A stretch of 64,000 nt of DNA from Cyclospora cayetanensis (taxonomy: Eukaryota > Apicomplexa > Conoidasida > Eucoccidiorida > Eimeriidae): contig NW_020312170.1 of the NCBI RefSeq assembly GCF_002999335.1, forward strand, positions 1-64,000, in the 5' to 3' direction. The notes beneath the pieces were generated by a model. It worked only from the letters and a program-made list of their open reading frames with translations. It was not told the origin of the DNA and made no database searches. Positions 34,882 through 46,998 of the stretch are shown in pieces. Made by a program: the position numbers and the translations under genes. Within the stretch, counting starts at the first letter, position 1. Every line of letters starts with the position of its first letter.

Positions 34882-36170
34882 GATTGCAACGATTCACGAA
34901 TTTCTAAGGAAAAACTAACGTCTGCATTAGTTCATGCAGAAACGGGAAAACAATTTGGTGAAAAACTGAGGCCAGGATATGTATTTCAGTCCAAGTGTAC
35001 GTACAACCACCTAGGGTTTACGCATGTCCACAAGGGTGCAATTGAAGCGTTTGGTAACACCCGCGCCCGGGGTATTACGGAGAAAACAAAAGGAATACCG
35101 CATGTGAACATTAAAAAGTCCTACATGTTAGAAAGAAGGAGTGCAAGGCAATAACTAATGCTTCTAGCTCCATTATGCGGATGATTGCAGTTGTACTATT
35201 TTAAAAGTAACTGGACCTTACAAAGCTGTGAGCTGATTTGATCCGTGGCATACAAGATGCAAACGCGAGTGGGTCGGCTTAGCACGGTAGGAAAGTACAT
35301 CAAAAGGAAGAGCCCTTGTCATGCAAAGAATGATAGAGCAATATGAGCCTGAGTACTCTTACTACCGGGTGCACTGAGAATGGCGTGTTCATGTTGCGTG
35401 GTCACAGGTTGATTTCTAAGGGGGCTAACTGGCACTGCGACTCTCACATACCCCTATGAGTCAATGCCAAACCTACTCTCTGCTCAAGTTCTGCATTGTC
35501 GAAGTGCCAACTGTATACCATACGAGGATTCTTGTTACTCTAGAAGCATGCAGCTGTAAGTTTTGTGCCACGCTGCAAGCTGTACGGAAGTTGGTCGTAA
35601 ATGGTCTTAGTAAGCATATTGACACGCTGATATCCTCAAGAAAAGTCACAACGGAAGTCGTACAATACTGAAAACTAACCCAGTTAATGTGAGCGATTGG
35701 GAAGCCAGGCGTTACCCGTGCTGCTTAGCTATCGGGGCTCAGTGTCATTCGGAATGCTATGCCAGCTTTATGCCCACCAAAACATCCATTGAATCCAAGT
35801 ATTCTTATATTTCCTGTTTTTTGTGCATGCATCTTATTAGGAGGCGGATATTTTGGGCTGGCGTCGCAGCCGGGTGAAAGGAACGACGCCTGTCCTGTTT
35901 GCGGACTGATGGAAACGACGTGATGACTTCCTACAAGATGCTTGAATGGACAGCTTTAAGTCGATGTTTAACAAAGGCCCACTATTATTGATTTTAGAGG
36001 GGTATTGGCAATAGGTATTGGTTTCCTTTGACACCTCTGCGCCTTGGCTTTTCCTTGGCGAGTCCGTCGATGCGTTTCTTTCGTTACTTTGGTGGCATGG
36101 GAATGTGAATACCGGATTTAAGCGAGCAGCACTTGCACACTGAGCATTTTCCAACGTATTTTTATGGGAG
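34882..36170. other. Divergent intergenic region
   Basis: About 1.3 kb between the start of the minus-strand palmitoyltransferase and the start of the plus-strand TSP1 protein. It presumably holds both promoters. Open frames here are short and overlap neither gene in phase. No motif is claimed. Confidence 0.5.
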
Positions 36171-39100
36171 ATGGCTTCAGTTTTTATTGCTCTTCCTCGG
36201 GACACAACACTCAGGGATTCAACAGCTTCAAGGTGCAGCATCGAGGCACACGCTTGCGAAGCTGCCGCTGTTGAGTCAAAAGTGTGCTCATGCAAGCCAA
36301 ATCGGAAGGAGTCTACAAGCAACTTACATTTTTGGATGCGTGGTTCTGGCGGACTTCGGGCCATACACACTCAACACAAACTCGATGGGAATCATGAGAA
36401 ATCTCCCTTTTGGAAGCAATCAAACACAGGATGTACAGATAAAGAGCCCCCGCTTAGTCGCGAACCGTGCGGTGGTGAATTGCAGGCCTCTTCTTCTAGC
36501 TGCCTTGTTTTACAGCAGAAATTCTCTGGTTTCCCCACCAGGGGCTGCCTCAAGCGCTGCGCGGAAACTTCCTTCCACAAGCACTGGATAAGTTATGTTC
36601 ATTTCTTGGCCACCGCCGCGGCTCTTGCCACCTTTGTATGGTATCCCGTAGCCTCCAGTGCAACAGACAGCGAGCCAACAAACAGTGCATTAGGTAACCT
36701 GAGACGATCTGAAGGCAAACAAAACGAGCTGCTGTTTGCTGAGCCCCTCTATGGTGACGAGACAACCTTCGTATCCACTCGAGTTCAGGAAGCCTTGGCT
36801 GCGGGAAGCCCGTTATCGTATGCTCCTCAAATCGCTGCTGAGGCTTCCGTCGAAATTTCATGGAGCGTGTGCTCTCGCCTATGCAACGGTGGCACGCAGT
36901 CAGTTGACCGAGATCGGTCGTATGTTTTGGCTGTAGAGGGTTTGCGCCATGCCCTTTTAGATGTTACGGATTGGTCCGACTCGTATGAGAAAGCGGTACA
37001 GGATGAGGTCGCCAAATTGTTAATAGTTGGCGATACAAACCCAGCACAACTGAAAACACGTCCTTGCAATACCTTTAGGTGCCCTCTTGAGGTGCCGACC
37101 GATTTAGCGACTGCATTGATGCAAATTGCGAGGGAACCAAAGTCAGTGGCATCTTTTGGAGTTCTTCCTCAGGTGGACTTTTCTTTAGCGTGCCAGGACC
37201 GGCATCTGCTGGAGCGAATCACCCAGGATGACTGGGACAGGAAGCGCTCAGAACAGAGGAGTAATGCCAGGAGCCAGCAAGTACAGGGGTCAGAAGAGGT
37301 GTGGGAGTCGACTGTCTTGGAACCACAGCAGCTTAGCCTTTACAGCTGTGTCAGTTTGTGCCGGCTGTACCGCCTGTGCGGAGCCGTGATATACACTGAG
37401 GATATTGAAGATGTGGGAGCGAGTAAAATTGTTTCCAAAGGCACTGAATCCCCTGCTGGACTCGAAGAAGCGTTGGTCAATGCCCGTTTTGCAGTAGACG
37501 CTCTTGAGGAAGGTGTTAGAGAAATGCATGGCTCACACGACTTTAGGGAACACGAAGGATCGCCAAGCCGCAATCCAGTTTGCAGTTTGTACACACGCCT
37601 AAAGGTGTCGCGGGTGACGGACTGCGGTGTAGAGGCAGCCAAGAAGACTGGAAACGCTTCGCTGACGCTTTTGGTGCTAAACGAGAATGTTGATTTCGCG
37701 GAGGCTGCACGGGGCATGCGTAGTTCTTTGGCTATGGAGTTTACTCGACAGGGGAATCTAGTGGACGATGCCGCCAACCTTATGAAAGTGAAGGGGAGTG
37801 GCGGCAAAACTGATTCCAACAGCTCTCAATGGGAAGACCGACTAAAGACTAAGGTTACAAAAGCCAATAAGCACGCAGTCTCTGCCGCGCGCGTCCTGTT
37901 GGCGGCTGTGGGGCTTTTGGAGGGAGCCGCGCGGCAAGCTCACAAAGCAATCAGCGTTGCCCAGTCCGCGGGATCGTCTCAATCGCAGGTTAAGGCTAAC
38001 CCAGAGGAAGCAGGAGATTCGGGTTCCCAAATAGAAGTAACTCAGCCGACCTTTCATACTGCACGGCCCCTCAGTGCCTCCTGTCCAGTGTTCACAGGCG
38101 TGGAGCTGCTTGGCAGGGGGTGTGTAGAGCCGTTTACACTTCGAACACACCACCAAACAGATAAATCGAGTTCGTCTCGTACTACCACCTCAAGCAGCAA
38201 GCGCAGCTCGCCTGATGCAAGTCCCATGACCTGGCACTTGTGCAGGCAGCTGTTAGAAGAGTCATCAAAACTCCTGGAAACTTTCCGCGCAACAGTGTCT
38301 CAGATGGAGGCTAAAGGATCAGTGATGGCGGACGTATCGGCAGAAGCCCAGAGACTAGGGGGCCTCTTGTTAGATCTCGACAGTGTTCAGACAGCAAATT
38401 TGTCTATTTATGAGAATGGAATCGATGTACAAACAAGCACTAATGCAGCAACTACGAAGGATGCACCACTTCGTGGAGATATGGACACACTCAGCCTGCG
38501 AAAAGAGACGGTGGAGCGACTGGGAAAAGGCAGTGGCAACCTGTTTGCAGTTTTCGATACAGTGAAGGAGGCCTGCGCAATAAAAGCCGTAAGAAAGAGC
38601 TGCGAACATAGTCAGTCCTCAGCGGGTTTGTAGGGTGTTCATGTTTTGCGTGTCATTCGTCACCTGTGGACTTTGGAACGGTATCAACTGTTTCTGTGCA
38701 TAGGAACCTTTTTGTTGTGAATTTGTTTCGCGCGTCGCACATGCTCGCGAAACGCCGTGCTCACATACGCGTATGTAGTACGATCCGTAGGCGAGGCACA
38801 AAGAATACTGACGTATTCTGCCGAGCTACAACACTGCTTGATTTTTGTTTTGTTCTCAGATATTCGAGCCACGTATCACGCAGAATGGCGATACTTTAGG
38901 TGCGCAGTTCCCAACGGCATGCGGACACTTCAGCCCTTCTTCTGTACTTGTCCTGCCGCGTGCAGACTCTAGTGCGTCAGCGATAGTTGCCACTGATGGT
39001 GACTCAGAGCTGCCCAACGGCCAAGAAAGTGCGTGCCCTGAAGTCCCCTGTATCTATTCTACATGGACATCATGGTCACCCTGTTATGTAGCAGCGCCTG

Positions 39101-41156
39101 ACGTGTCCGATGATGATTGGAACAACGAGGAGAGCGAGATACATTCGACAGGCCGTAAGATTTCAGCAATCTGGCAAGTCAGGTTTCAAGAGGTGCTACT
39201 GCGCCCCAAGGCGGCGCTGCAATGTGACGTGCGTGCTGAAGCACGTCTCTGCACGGAGAGAGCAACGGCCGATACGGAAGTGACAAAACTGATGAGTGGC
39301 TTTACCGGTGCCATCGCAAACCATGCCACTAACTGGTGTCAGTACAGCCCCTTTTCGGAATGGGGCGAATGCACGCCAGAGTGCCTCTCTGATGATACAG
39401 TCGTTGCGTACCGGACTCGCACGCGCTCTGTGCAGCAATACCCAGTGACGGGCCTGGCTCCCAGTTGTGATCCGGATTTACTTGAGTCAGAGGAGGTGTG
39501 TCCAGATGTTCCTATGTGCGCGCATGAAGAAGACGAAGGAGGCGAAGTTGCCACAGCAGACGAGGCCTTAACACATGAGCTGCCCACAGCGGTCTCTGCT
39601 GTGTCAGATATTCACTTGCATATCCAGTCAGCTGCGCTTGAAGACACTGTGTCTCTGAAGGGGAACCCTTCCCCAAAACTGCGGGCAACCAAGGCTCTAC
39701 ATACAATTGCTTCTATAAATGACGGTGAAGCAAGGCCAGCCTTTGGAGATTATGCATCAAGAACACCAGCTGAATTACAGCAGAGTTTTCTGGAACGTGC
39801 TGCCTCGATTCATGATGAAACTTCAGATGAAGTTGCTGAAGACGAAGAGGAAGATGACCCTCCTTCGGGGTCTTCAACAAGTGTGCCTCATCAAAGCAAC
39901 AAATCTGAGGATAGCGCAGACGATGCTTTTGATGAAGTCGCTGAAGACGAAGAGGAAGATGACCCTCCTTCGGGGTCTTCAACAAATGTGCCTCATCAAA
40001 GCAACAAATCTGAGGATAGCGCAGACGATGCTTTTGATGAAGTCGCTGAAGACGAAGAGGAAGATGACCCCCCTTCGGGGTCTTCAACAAATGTGCCTCA
40101 TCAAAGCAACAAATCTGAGGATAGCGCAGGTGGTGCCGCTGCATCGCCTTCTGTCAGCCCGAATACTACGGTGTCCAGCAATACTGAATCCCTTCCCACT
40201 TCGTCTGTGCCATCGGCGTCTCCAGGGGGTGGCCAAAGCAGGTTTAATACCTCATCATCGGATGAAACGAAGATTCCTTATGACTATCCTACAACTGATG
40301 AGCATGCCGGTGTAGCTGAGGAGAGCACGAAGGAAGAGTCTGGTGAAGAACTGAGTGCCGACGTGTCACCTAATGCCGACGCTGTGACAGGAACGACTCA
40401 GGATGAGACCGAGAGTGAAGATGAAGTGTTTGCATTTGGCCTGTCCTTTGCTACCTTTGTGGCATGCTGCCTGTGCGGAGCGTTTGCGTGTGCAACGCTG
40501 GTGCTGCTCGCAGTCGTGTCCAGCACTGCGGTTCGTTCCTGGCTTGGGTATGACTGGTCTAAAGCGACAAGCGATGAACGTACAGAGCTGCTTGAATCAA
40601 CAAAGAAAGCCGCTGCACCTTCAGTAATCGCACCGCTTGTTGATCCTAACGGTGTCAAAGTATTAACTCCGCAAGGAGCGCCCCTACTTGTGTCCCCGTG
40701 CATGTCTAAGTCGGGTGCGCACCTAACCGCCGGCAACTCGAAGATTTTTGTCACCATGAAGGGCGATTTCGTAGACAACTGGGGAAGTCCGGTTGCAGAG
40801 AACGACCTCCCGGAAGAACTGGGGGGAAAGGTAAGTGCTGTGGAACTTGCCAGCCCTAGAGCAGAGTAGCGTGCATTTTGCAAGAGGCGACGGCATCACG
40901 TGGGAAATGTGATGCCATACTACCCAATGCTGTATATTTATTGTTGCAGGCAGGCGCGAAGCCTTCAAGTATAGCAGGAGGGTCCGCAAGACAATCGCTG
41001 GGGTGGGTAGCCCCAGCAGTACCACCAAAACAAGCAGCACCTTCTGCACCTCGAGCATCAATTGCGCAGGCAGTAGGTTCAGCTGGAGGGCTCACGATTA
41101 CCGCAGCGTCAAAGGCCCCGGCGACCAAGAAACCGTCTTTGGCAATGGCCCTGTGA
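36171..41156 (+). CDS. Large TSP1-domain type I membrane protein, microneme-like
   Basis: Three exons, 36171-38588, 38860-40830 and 40950-41156, join in phase 0 (donors GTAAGA and GTAAGT; acceptors ttctcag and gttgcag) and give 1531 residues. A hydrophobic stretch at residues 138-163 (WISYVHFLATAAALATFVWY) is either a recessed signal sequence or an anchor. Thrombospondin type-1-like modules appear near residues 225-300 (WSVCSRLCNGG...CNTFRC), 865-875 (YSTWTSWSPC) and 965-1030 (YSPFSEWGECTPEC...CPDVPMC). Three 35-residue acidic repeats follow, then one membrane helix at about 1330-1360 (FGLSFATFVACCLCGAFACA) and a cytoplasmic tail of about 170 residues that is Pro/Ala/Lys-rich at its end. This architecture is typical of coccidian microneme proteins that contact the host cell. 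No von Willebrand A domain is visible. It cannot be matched with certainty to a named MIC. The ATG at 36171 is the first in the frame, and a later start is possible. Confidence 0.82.
39826..40128. repeat. 105-bp in-frame tandem repeat, about 3 copies
   Basis: Units start at 39826, 39931 and 40036 and encode DEVAEDEEEDDPPSG, then a Ser/Thr-rich spacer with NKS. The copies are almost identical in DNA, which suggests recent expansion or homogenisation. They lie in the ectodomain of the TSP1 protein between the last TSP1 module and the membrane helix. Each unit carries one N-glycosylation-type sequon. Confidence 0.9.
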
Positions 41157-44100
41157 GCGGCCGTGGAGCGAAGTGTCTTCGCCGAGCCAGGAGCCTCTGC
41201 ACCTCCGGGCAGTGGAGCGTCCGCAAAAGCTGCACTTACTGCGAATTCGCTGGGGCCAGACCTTCCTAAGCCAGAAGCTCCGTGAACTGCGCATATGTGC
41301 TTTGTTCGGCAGGGAATAAAACATTGCCTTCTTCTGAACGATATTGGTTCCAGGACGCTTGTGACGCCCTTTTAAGTAAAAAGTCTTGTACTGTTGTTTA
41401 GCATGATATGACGGCCATGAGCATGATTAGCGAATGGATGATGTGGGTGAGCACACAAGGTGTCATACCATATATTCCTGCGCTTCTGCATACTTAGTGT
41501 CTCAGCATCACTGCTCTACCCAGATGGCGCTGTATTTTGGCCAACGCATCGACATAGTGTATGAACTGCTTCAGGCCAGCCAGATGGGGGTTTAAATATA
41601 CCCTATTTTCTTAACCTCTAAACTGGAGCCTTGCTCCCAGTTGCAGCGTACGCTGTGCTTGCTGGGTTGCCCGGTTGAACAAGATCGTTTAAATCGTTCT
41701 TTCGGGGAGGAGGATTACGGTATGGTGTCGTGTCGTTTGCACACGCCATATTCACCCATATACAAACTAGAGAAAATGATGCATATAATATGCCTTCAAA
41801 GTTATCACAGCTGTGGACACTGTCGATGGAGTTATATAGTATACCATGTTTCAGTGTCTGCTCGTGGTCGAACATACAGTTCTTGCTGTAGTTGGAAGTG
41901 GCTGGTGCCCCCCAGCAGATTGTTGCTGCGTGGCAGCCAGCTCGAAGTGGATACTTGGCAGCTTTAGTCTACAGCAGGGAACGCATGCACCACCGAATCA
42001 GCAATATGGTACATGAAGTTGTCAGCTCCCCAGTTAATAGAGTTCGACAGTAGGCTGCGCAATCCCAAAAAAGCAAAAATGGGTGTAGGGCTGGCATAAC
42101 TTCATAAGTTTTCATCACTGCTGTCCGACTTACAACTCTTGGTGTTATTCAGATGCCTTGCAATCCCTTCTACAAAAGTTAGTAGTGCCTGACTGGTTTG
42201 GCTGTCCATGATAGCTAGTTGCCGCACGATATACGTAGCCCGATGTGACGAGTACAAAATCTGTGAATGCATGTAATTATTAATGTGTACAATTGGGTGA
42301 TAGCGGTCTGAGTGACCAGGGGGTGTGCCAACCCGAAGGCTAGCTGATCCTCTCCTTCTTGGGGAAGCCAATGGATTCCCTCAAGGCAGTTACTGACTTT
42401 CCATCAGACTTCGTGTTGGCGGGCATATCGAGACCCCATGTAAAGCTCCATATAATGCTTTCGTAGAGAGGCATCGACCTCAGACATCAAGAGAGAATTA
42501 CATTCAGAGTTTCTAGCTGCATTATCAAAGCACTCCGACCATTCATAGCCACTTGAGCATAGCAGCGAACTCACATACACCCAGCATTGTGTATACCGAG
42601 CCACGCTACTCGGCAATAAACAATTAAATAAGATATGCGAGCACCCAAACGCGTTGGTCATCGTTTCTTAGCTAGTGCATAATTAAGTATAGCTAGCGAA
42701 GTAAGCGTGCTTTAAATGTAGCTTACCCCGCTGCACCTCAAGAGGAGCATAAAGGGCATAACATGAGTCGGTAACCCGCGGGATTGGGAGGGGCTACCCG
42801 AGTCTAATGTAGGCCTCCGGATACATGTGAGCCACAAAAGTAATGGGCTACACGGTTAAAGCTGAAGTGAGGCATGACTGCTCAAAATGCCTCTATATCG
42901 GAACATAAGGTCGCATGCGAAGATATTTAAACAAACTCAATGGTAAGCATATTGCATAGGCAACATACATTGTCTATTTTAGCAGGAATTTAAATTGCTA
43001 TGGACTGTGGCCAGGAGTGCACAATGCCTGCCATGGGAGTGCAGCTCGCGTATATCCTCATGCACAGCGCTCCTGAGCCTTTGTACACCTGTATAATTGC
43101 TGTTGTGCTAAGGAAGACGCTTATTACAGGTGGAGGAAAAAATTAGGGCACCCAAAGGTAAGCTTGTGAAGAAGAAATGCACACTTGGCAGCCCCAAACG
43201 TAGAATTCATTCTGAGCGGTCCTGCTTCTGTGGGGCTGTGGGGCAGGTGTCCCACATTATTGTCCAAGACACACATGCTGTGGCTCATATTTTGACAGAG
43301 TAGGTAGCGTGCATTGAGTTCCTGAGGTGGATAATGATATGTGCTCTGCTTCTCCTCTTCTGTTGTGTAAATGCATTGTGATGCTCAAGTTGGGAACATG
43401 GAATGCACGGGTAACGAGACCTCCTTTTCAAGCGCTGTAAGCGTTCGGAGGATGTTGGTATCTCCAAATTGCGTACAATGTGGTTTCTTGTATTCACCTA
43501 CGATATCAAGAGGTTGATTTGTGCGTCGAGACGTGTACTGATCCTAAGGCTTGGAATGCTGTAGCTTTCTGACGTGTTCAAGGAGGCAGGGTTTTCGGAC
43601 ATTCCGCGTGGTGAGTCTAAGCGCTGCCTAATTAAGGGCGTTTAAGGCGGTTTTCCCAGGGCTAGCAATAACCTCGTTTTAGCAGGGCCTAAGTTTGCCT
43701 CTGCCATGTGCTCTCCATCCCTGTGCCTATTGGTAGTTTGGATGGTAAGTCAGAAGACGCGCTTATCGTGTATTCCTGAAGAGTGATTCGCGGTATTAAG
43801 GGAAACGGCGCTCAGAAAGTTTCTGCTCAACGTTGTTTACATGCGGATTCGAACGGTGGAGGAGTTTTGCGTCGCACTAGACCTGCTCCAGTTTCGACGT
43901 TTTTTAGACATATTTGCTTCCCCTCTGTTTTGGGTAGACGAGCTTCACATATTTCTCGCACATCCTTGGGTAGAGGGGGACAAAGAACATACCACGGGAC
44001 GGGGCCTACTGCATTCTCGCTGCGGTAGGTGCCCTGTACCGCGGTGTACATGCCGCATGGCTGAACCTGCCGAGATTTTCTCATTCCACAGCTCGGCACG

Positions 44101-46998
44101 CAATCCTTTCTCGGGAGTTATTCCGTATGACTCTAAGGAGTTCGTGTATGGCTTTGTGCGCTCTGGACGTGGGCAGCAAATATGTTGCCTGCACGTTCCT
44201 CGAGTTAGTGAACCGAGCGAAAGGTGCACTTGTGGTCTTGTCCTGCTGCCTACGTGTGCCGCGGTCTCTCGACTGCGTCAGTGGTACTTTTTGCCCTTGC
44301 ATTATGCCTTTGGATAGGGCTCGCACGGAATGTTTGCACCGATTCATATGATTAAGATGCACCGAATGTGCCTACGTGCGGCGGCTTACGTGGGGAAACC
44401 GTAGTTTCCTGGTGTAGTCTATTGCCTTTCTCATCCTCCACAGTCTCCAGCCCCTACGAAGCTACCATGAACGTATAACGCGAATGGTTGGTCCTTGTAG
44501 GCCCTGCATTTGCGGAACTGTTCATGGTTACATTGATGCGGCTTCTTGTCGAGGAGTGGTGGCAGCCACAGTGGCCAAATCCATCGTTTCTCTAGAGGGG
44601 GTCGGAAATCCGATCGAGGAAGAAAAAATGACTTTAGCTGTTTTTATAAGCTGCCGAAAGTGCAGCATGTCGTAGTTTGCTAAAGAACGTGGCTTACTGC
44701 TGTCGGCCTCTTTTCTGTTCAGGCTTGCATTCCCATATCGTATACGCACATGGGCAGGAGGGATGGGAGCGAAGTCAGATTGTCCGTTCGATCCTCGTTT
44801 GTTGCGGGCATTACCGAACTTCAATGAATTCAACTGCTTTCATAATGTCACTATGCCAGACGCCTAGGCGTTCCCTCCATATCTGAAGAAAAAAGGTGTA
44901 ATGCTATTTTGCTTAATTCGTTGGTAGAGACGCCCAGAAATTCCCGGCTTTCGCCTAGGAGACCACTTGCATGGCTCTAAATGGTACTGCTGCATGGGTA
45001 ACATCGCTTTTCTGGGGAGCTTTTTGGTCTTCTCGGTAGCGTTATTGGCAAGTTGCGTGGGGCACAGCTCTTATTGACGTGCACGGAGCTGCCTGCAATC
45101 GCGTTTGTTTTTCAGTTGTTCCGGGCGGAAAGTACGAGAACGTCCTTGCCTAGCGCTTTCGCCTTGCCGTTTAAATGTTTGAAAACATACGACAGATGCG
45201 CACGACCTAGTTAAGGCAGAAATGGGACAATTATACGGCGGCCGTGTGCACGACCAATACTGCTAAAATTGCTTTATGTTGGCCAATCAAGATGGAAGTG
45301 CAGCGGCTGACAGCTGAGCTAGGCAGGTTGAGACATGCTTAGTTAATTGCCTCTACTGCCAGGATTAGGTAGTATTTGGCGCTGCTGTATAGTCGTGGGC
45401 AGGGGAGTGCAGTAGATGCTAGGGGTTCATAGCATATTGTTTCACCTCGTGGTGGATTGGAGGGATTATTTCGTACGTCCTTTGCTGGAAGAGCAGCTTA
45501 TGAGGATTGCCAGTGTTGAGATTACCGGAGCTATAAGTGGCATCCTGGGCTGGTATGTTGCCTCGAATTAGCACTCAGCTGTTGTCGAGAAGAGTGACAA
45601 TCGTGCGATCAATGCGACGCAGTGATGCGTGGACAGGGGCAACCCTGTAGTGCTGCTGTCATTGAAGAACGCTTGTAGGTTACTTTTACCGTTTGCTAGA
45701 GTACGAATTCAAGCGTTATCAGTAGCAGGCCTTGTACGACGTCTCTGGTTTGGCCCCACATCAGTGTTTCCTTGACTTCGGTATACAGGATGTGTGCAGT
45801 AGACCACGGCTAAAGCAATATTCTCCAATAAGATGCATAAATTTTAGGAACAGACTACCTGTTTTAATACATTGCATAAAGGGGCTCAAAGAAGGCACAT
45901 GCAGAACGTCATTCAACACGGCATGGTAGGGATACCAGTTGGGCTCTGAAGGGGTGTCGCCGCTGACGGTACCAGCCTATCACCAGCGCTAGTCGATGAA
46001 GCATATCGCTCACTTCATCACGTACGTTATTTATGGATCGTTGATGAAATATTCTTATTTATTTGACACGCGAATAGACATCAGTTGCGGCAGAAGGGAA
46101 GGAGGTCCACACCTTCAAGCTGCGTGAACCGCCGAAGACCGCAGCGTCGCCCAGGTGACCTGTCATCATTCCGCCACGTGATACCACGTAGTTTTCAGCA
46201 CTCATTCGAATCTTATGTTGCCAACCCTTGGAGGCTGATTTGGCCTATTTTTACGTGCTGGGTCCACGACTATGGTCAAGAAGTTTGTTCGCACACCCCG
46301 ATGACGTGAAATCAGCAACCCCATAAATGAAGGCTGAATTGCGTCTTGTGCAGGTAAAAAAGTGTAGGTCATCAACTGGACATATATAGGAACTTCGAGC
46401 ATTGTTCTTTTTTAGCTGCATTCTGATCAACGAGTTGTGACCGCCCTGTGTCCTGTGGGGTGGCAACAGTGACTGGCGGGCACTTGGCCACTTTGTAACC
46501 AGCATCTAGTCCTACACATGGAGTCACATTCTGCATCTAATTATCAAAACTCGGTGCAGCTCGCTGAGAAGAGCACCGAACGCGAGGAAAACACTGTTTC
46601 GAGCACCCCCTGACATGTATTCATCGTGAAAGTACACTGCTGCGTAGCTCCCAAATCGCGGAGGCAGTTTTGTGGCAGCAACAGCTAAATTCTCAAATAT
46701 ACTTCCATTTCATACACTGGAGGCCCTCGTCGCTTTTTGGAAGGTGGCGAAGAAGTGAACGATTGGTTACGCTATTCAAGCGATATACATCGACAAGTCG
46801 AGGACCGCATTCTTCGCTGGGTAACAGGGAAACCGGCAGTAATTTGAGGCGCCGGCAAGCTGAATCCCAATGATGAACCCTCCTACCCAGAAGTCACAAG
46901 GCAAGCATGAGCATATGTATGGTGTTCCCTGTCGATAACAGAACGATGGCAAGAGCGTTCAGTGGTCCTGCAGTACCTTCCTATGGCCGCAGTTTTTT
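41157..46998. other. Gene-poor stretch of about 5.8 kb
   Basis: AT-rich with only short frames. AATAAA at 41313-41318, 160 nt after the TSP1 gene stop, is a possible polyadenylation signal. A two-segment coding-like region on the minus strand is listed separately (42661-42102). A plus-strand frame at 44127-44351 contains ALDVGSKYVAC, faintly like YqgF nucleases, but has no supporting motif. Confidence 0.4.
42102..42661 (-). CDS. Possible 3' exons of an unrecognised minus-strand gene
   Basis: Two minus-strand segments have protein-like composition without repeats. The first, about 42661-42404, includes YEWSECFDNAARNSEC and SEVDASLRKHYMELYMG. The second, about 42371-42102, includes RYHPIVHINNYMHSQIL and SQALLTFVEGIARHLNN and ends with a natural TAA/TGA-type stop after SDSSDENL. 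The splice between them was not fixed with confidence, and no domain is recognised. They may be the end of a gene whose other exons lie in 42.7-44.8 kb, or chance frames. Confidence 0.25.

Noticed and set aside
39713..40144. Minus-strand repeat protein (LLKTPKGGHLPLRLQ units)
   Set aside because: Antisense translation of the 105-bp repeat inside the TSP1 gene.
44127..44351. YqgF/RuvX-like start ALDVGSKYVAC
   Set aside because: Only this short string fits; the later RuvX motifs are absent in all three frames downstream.
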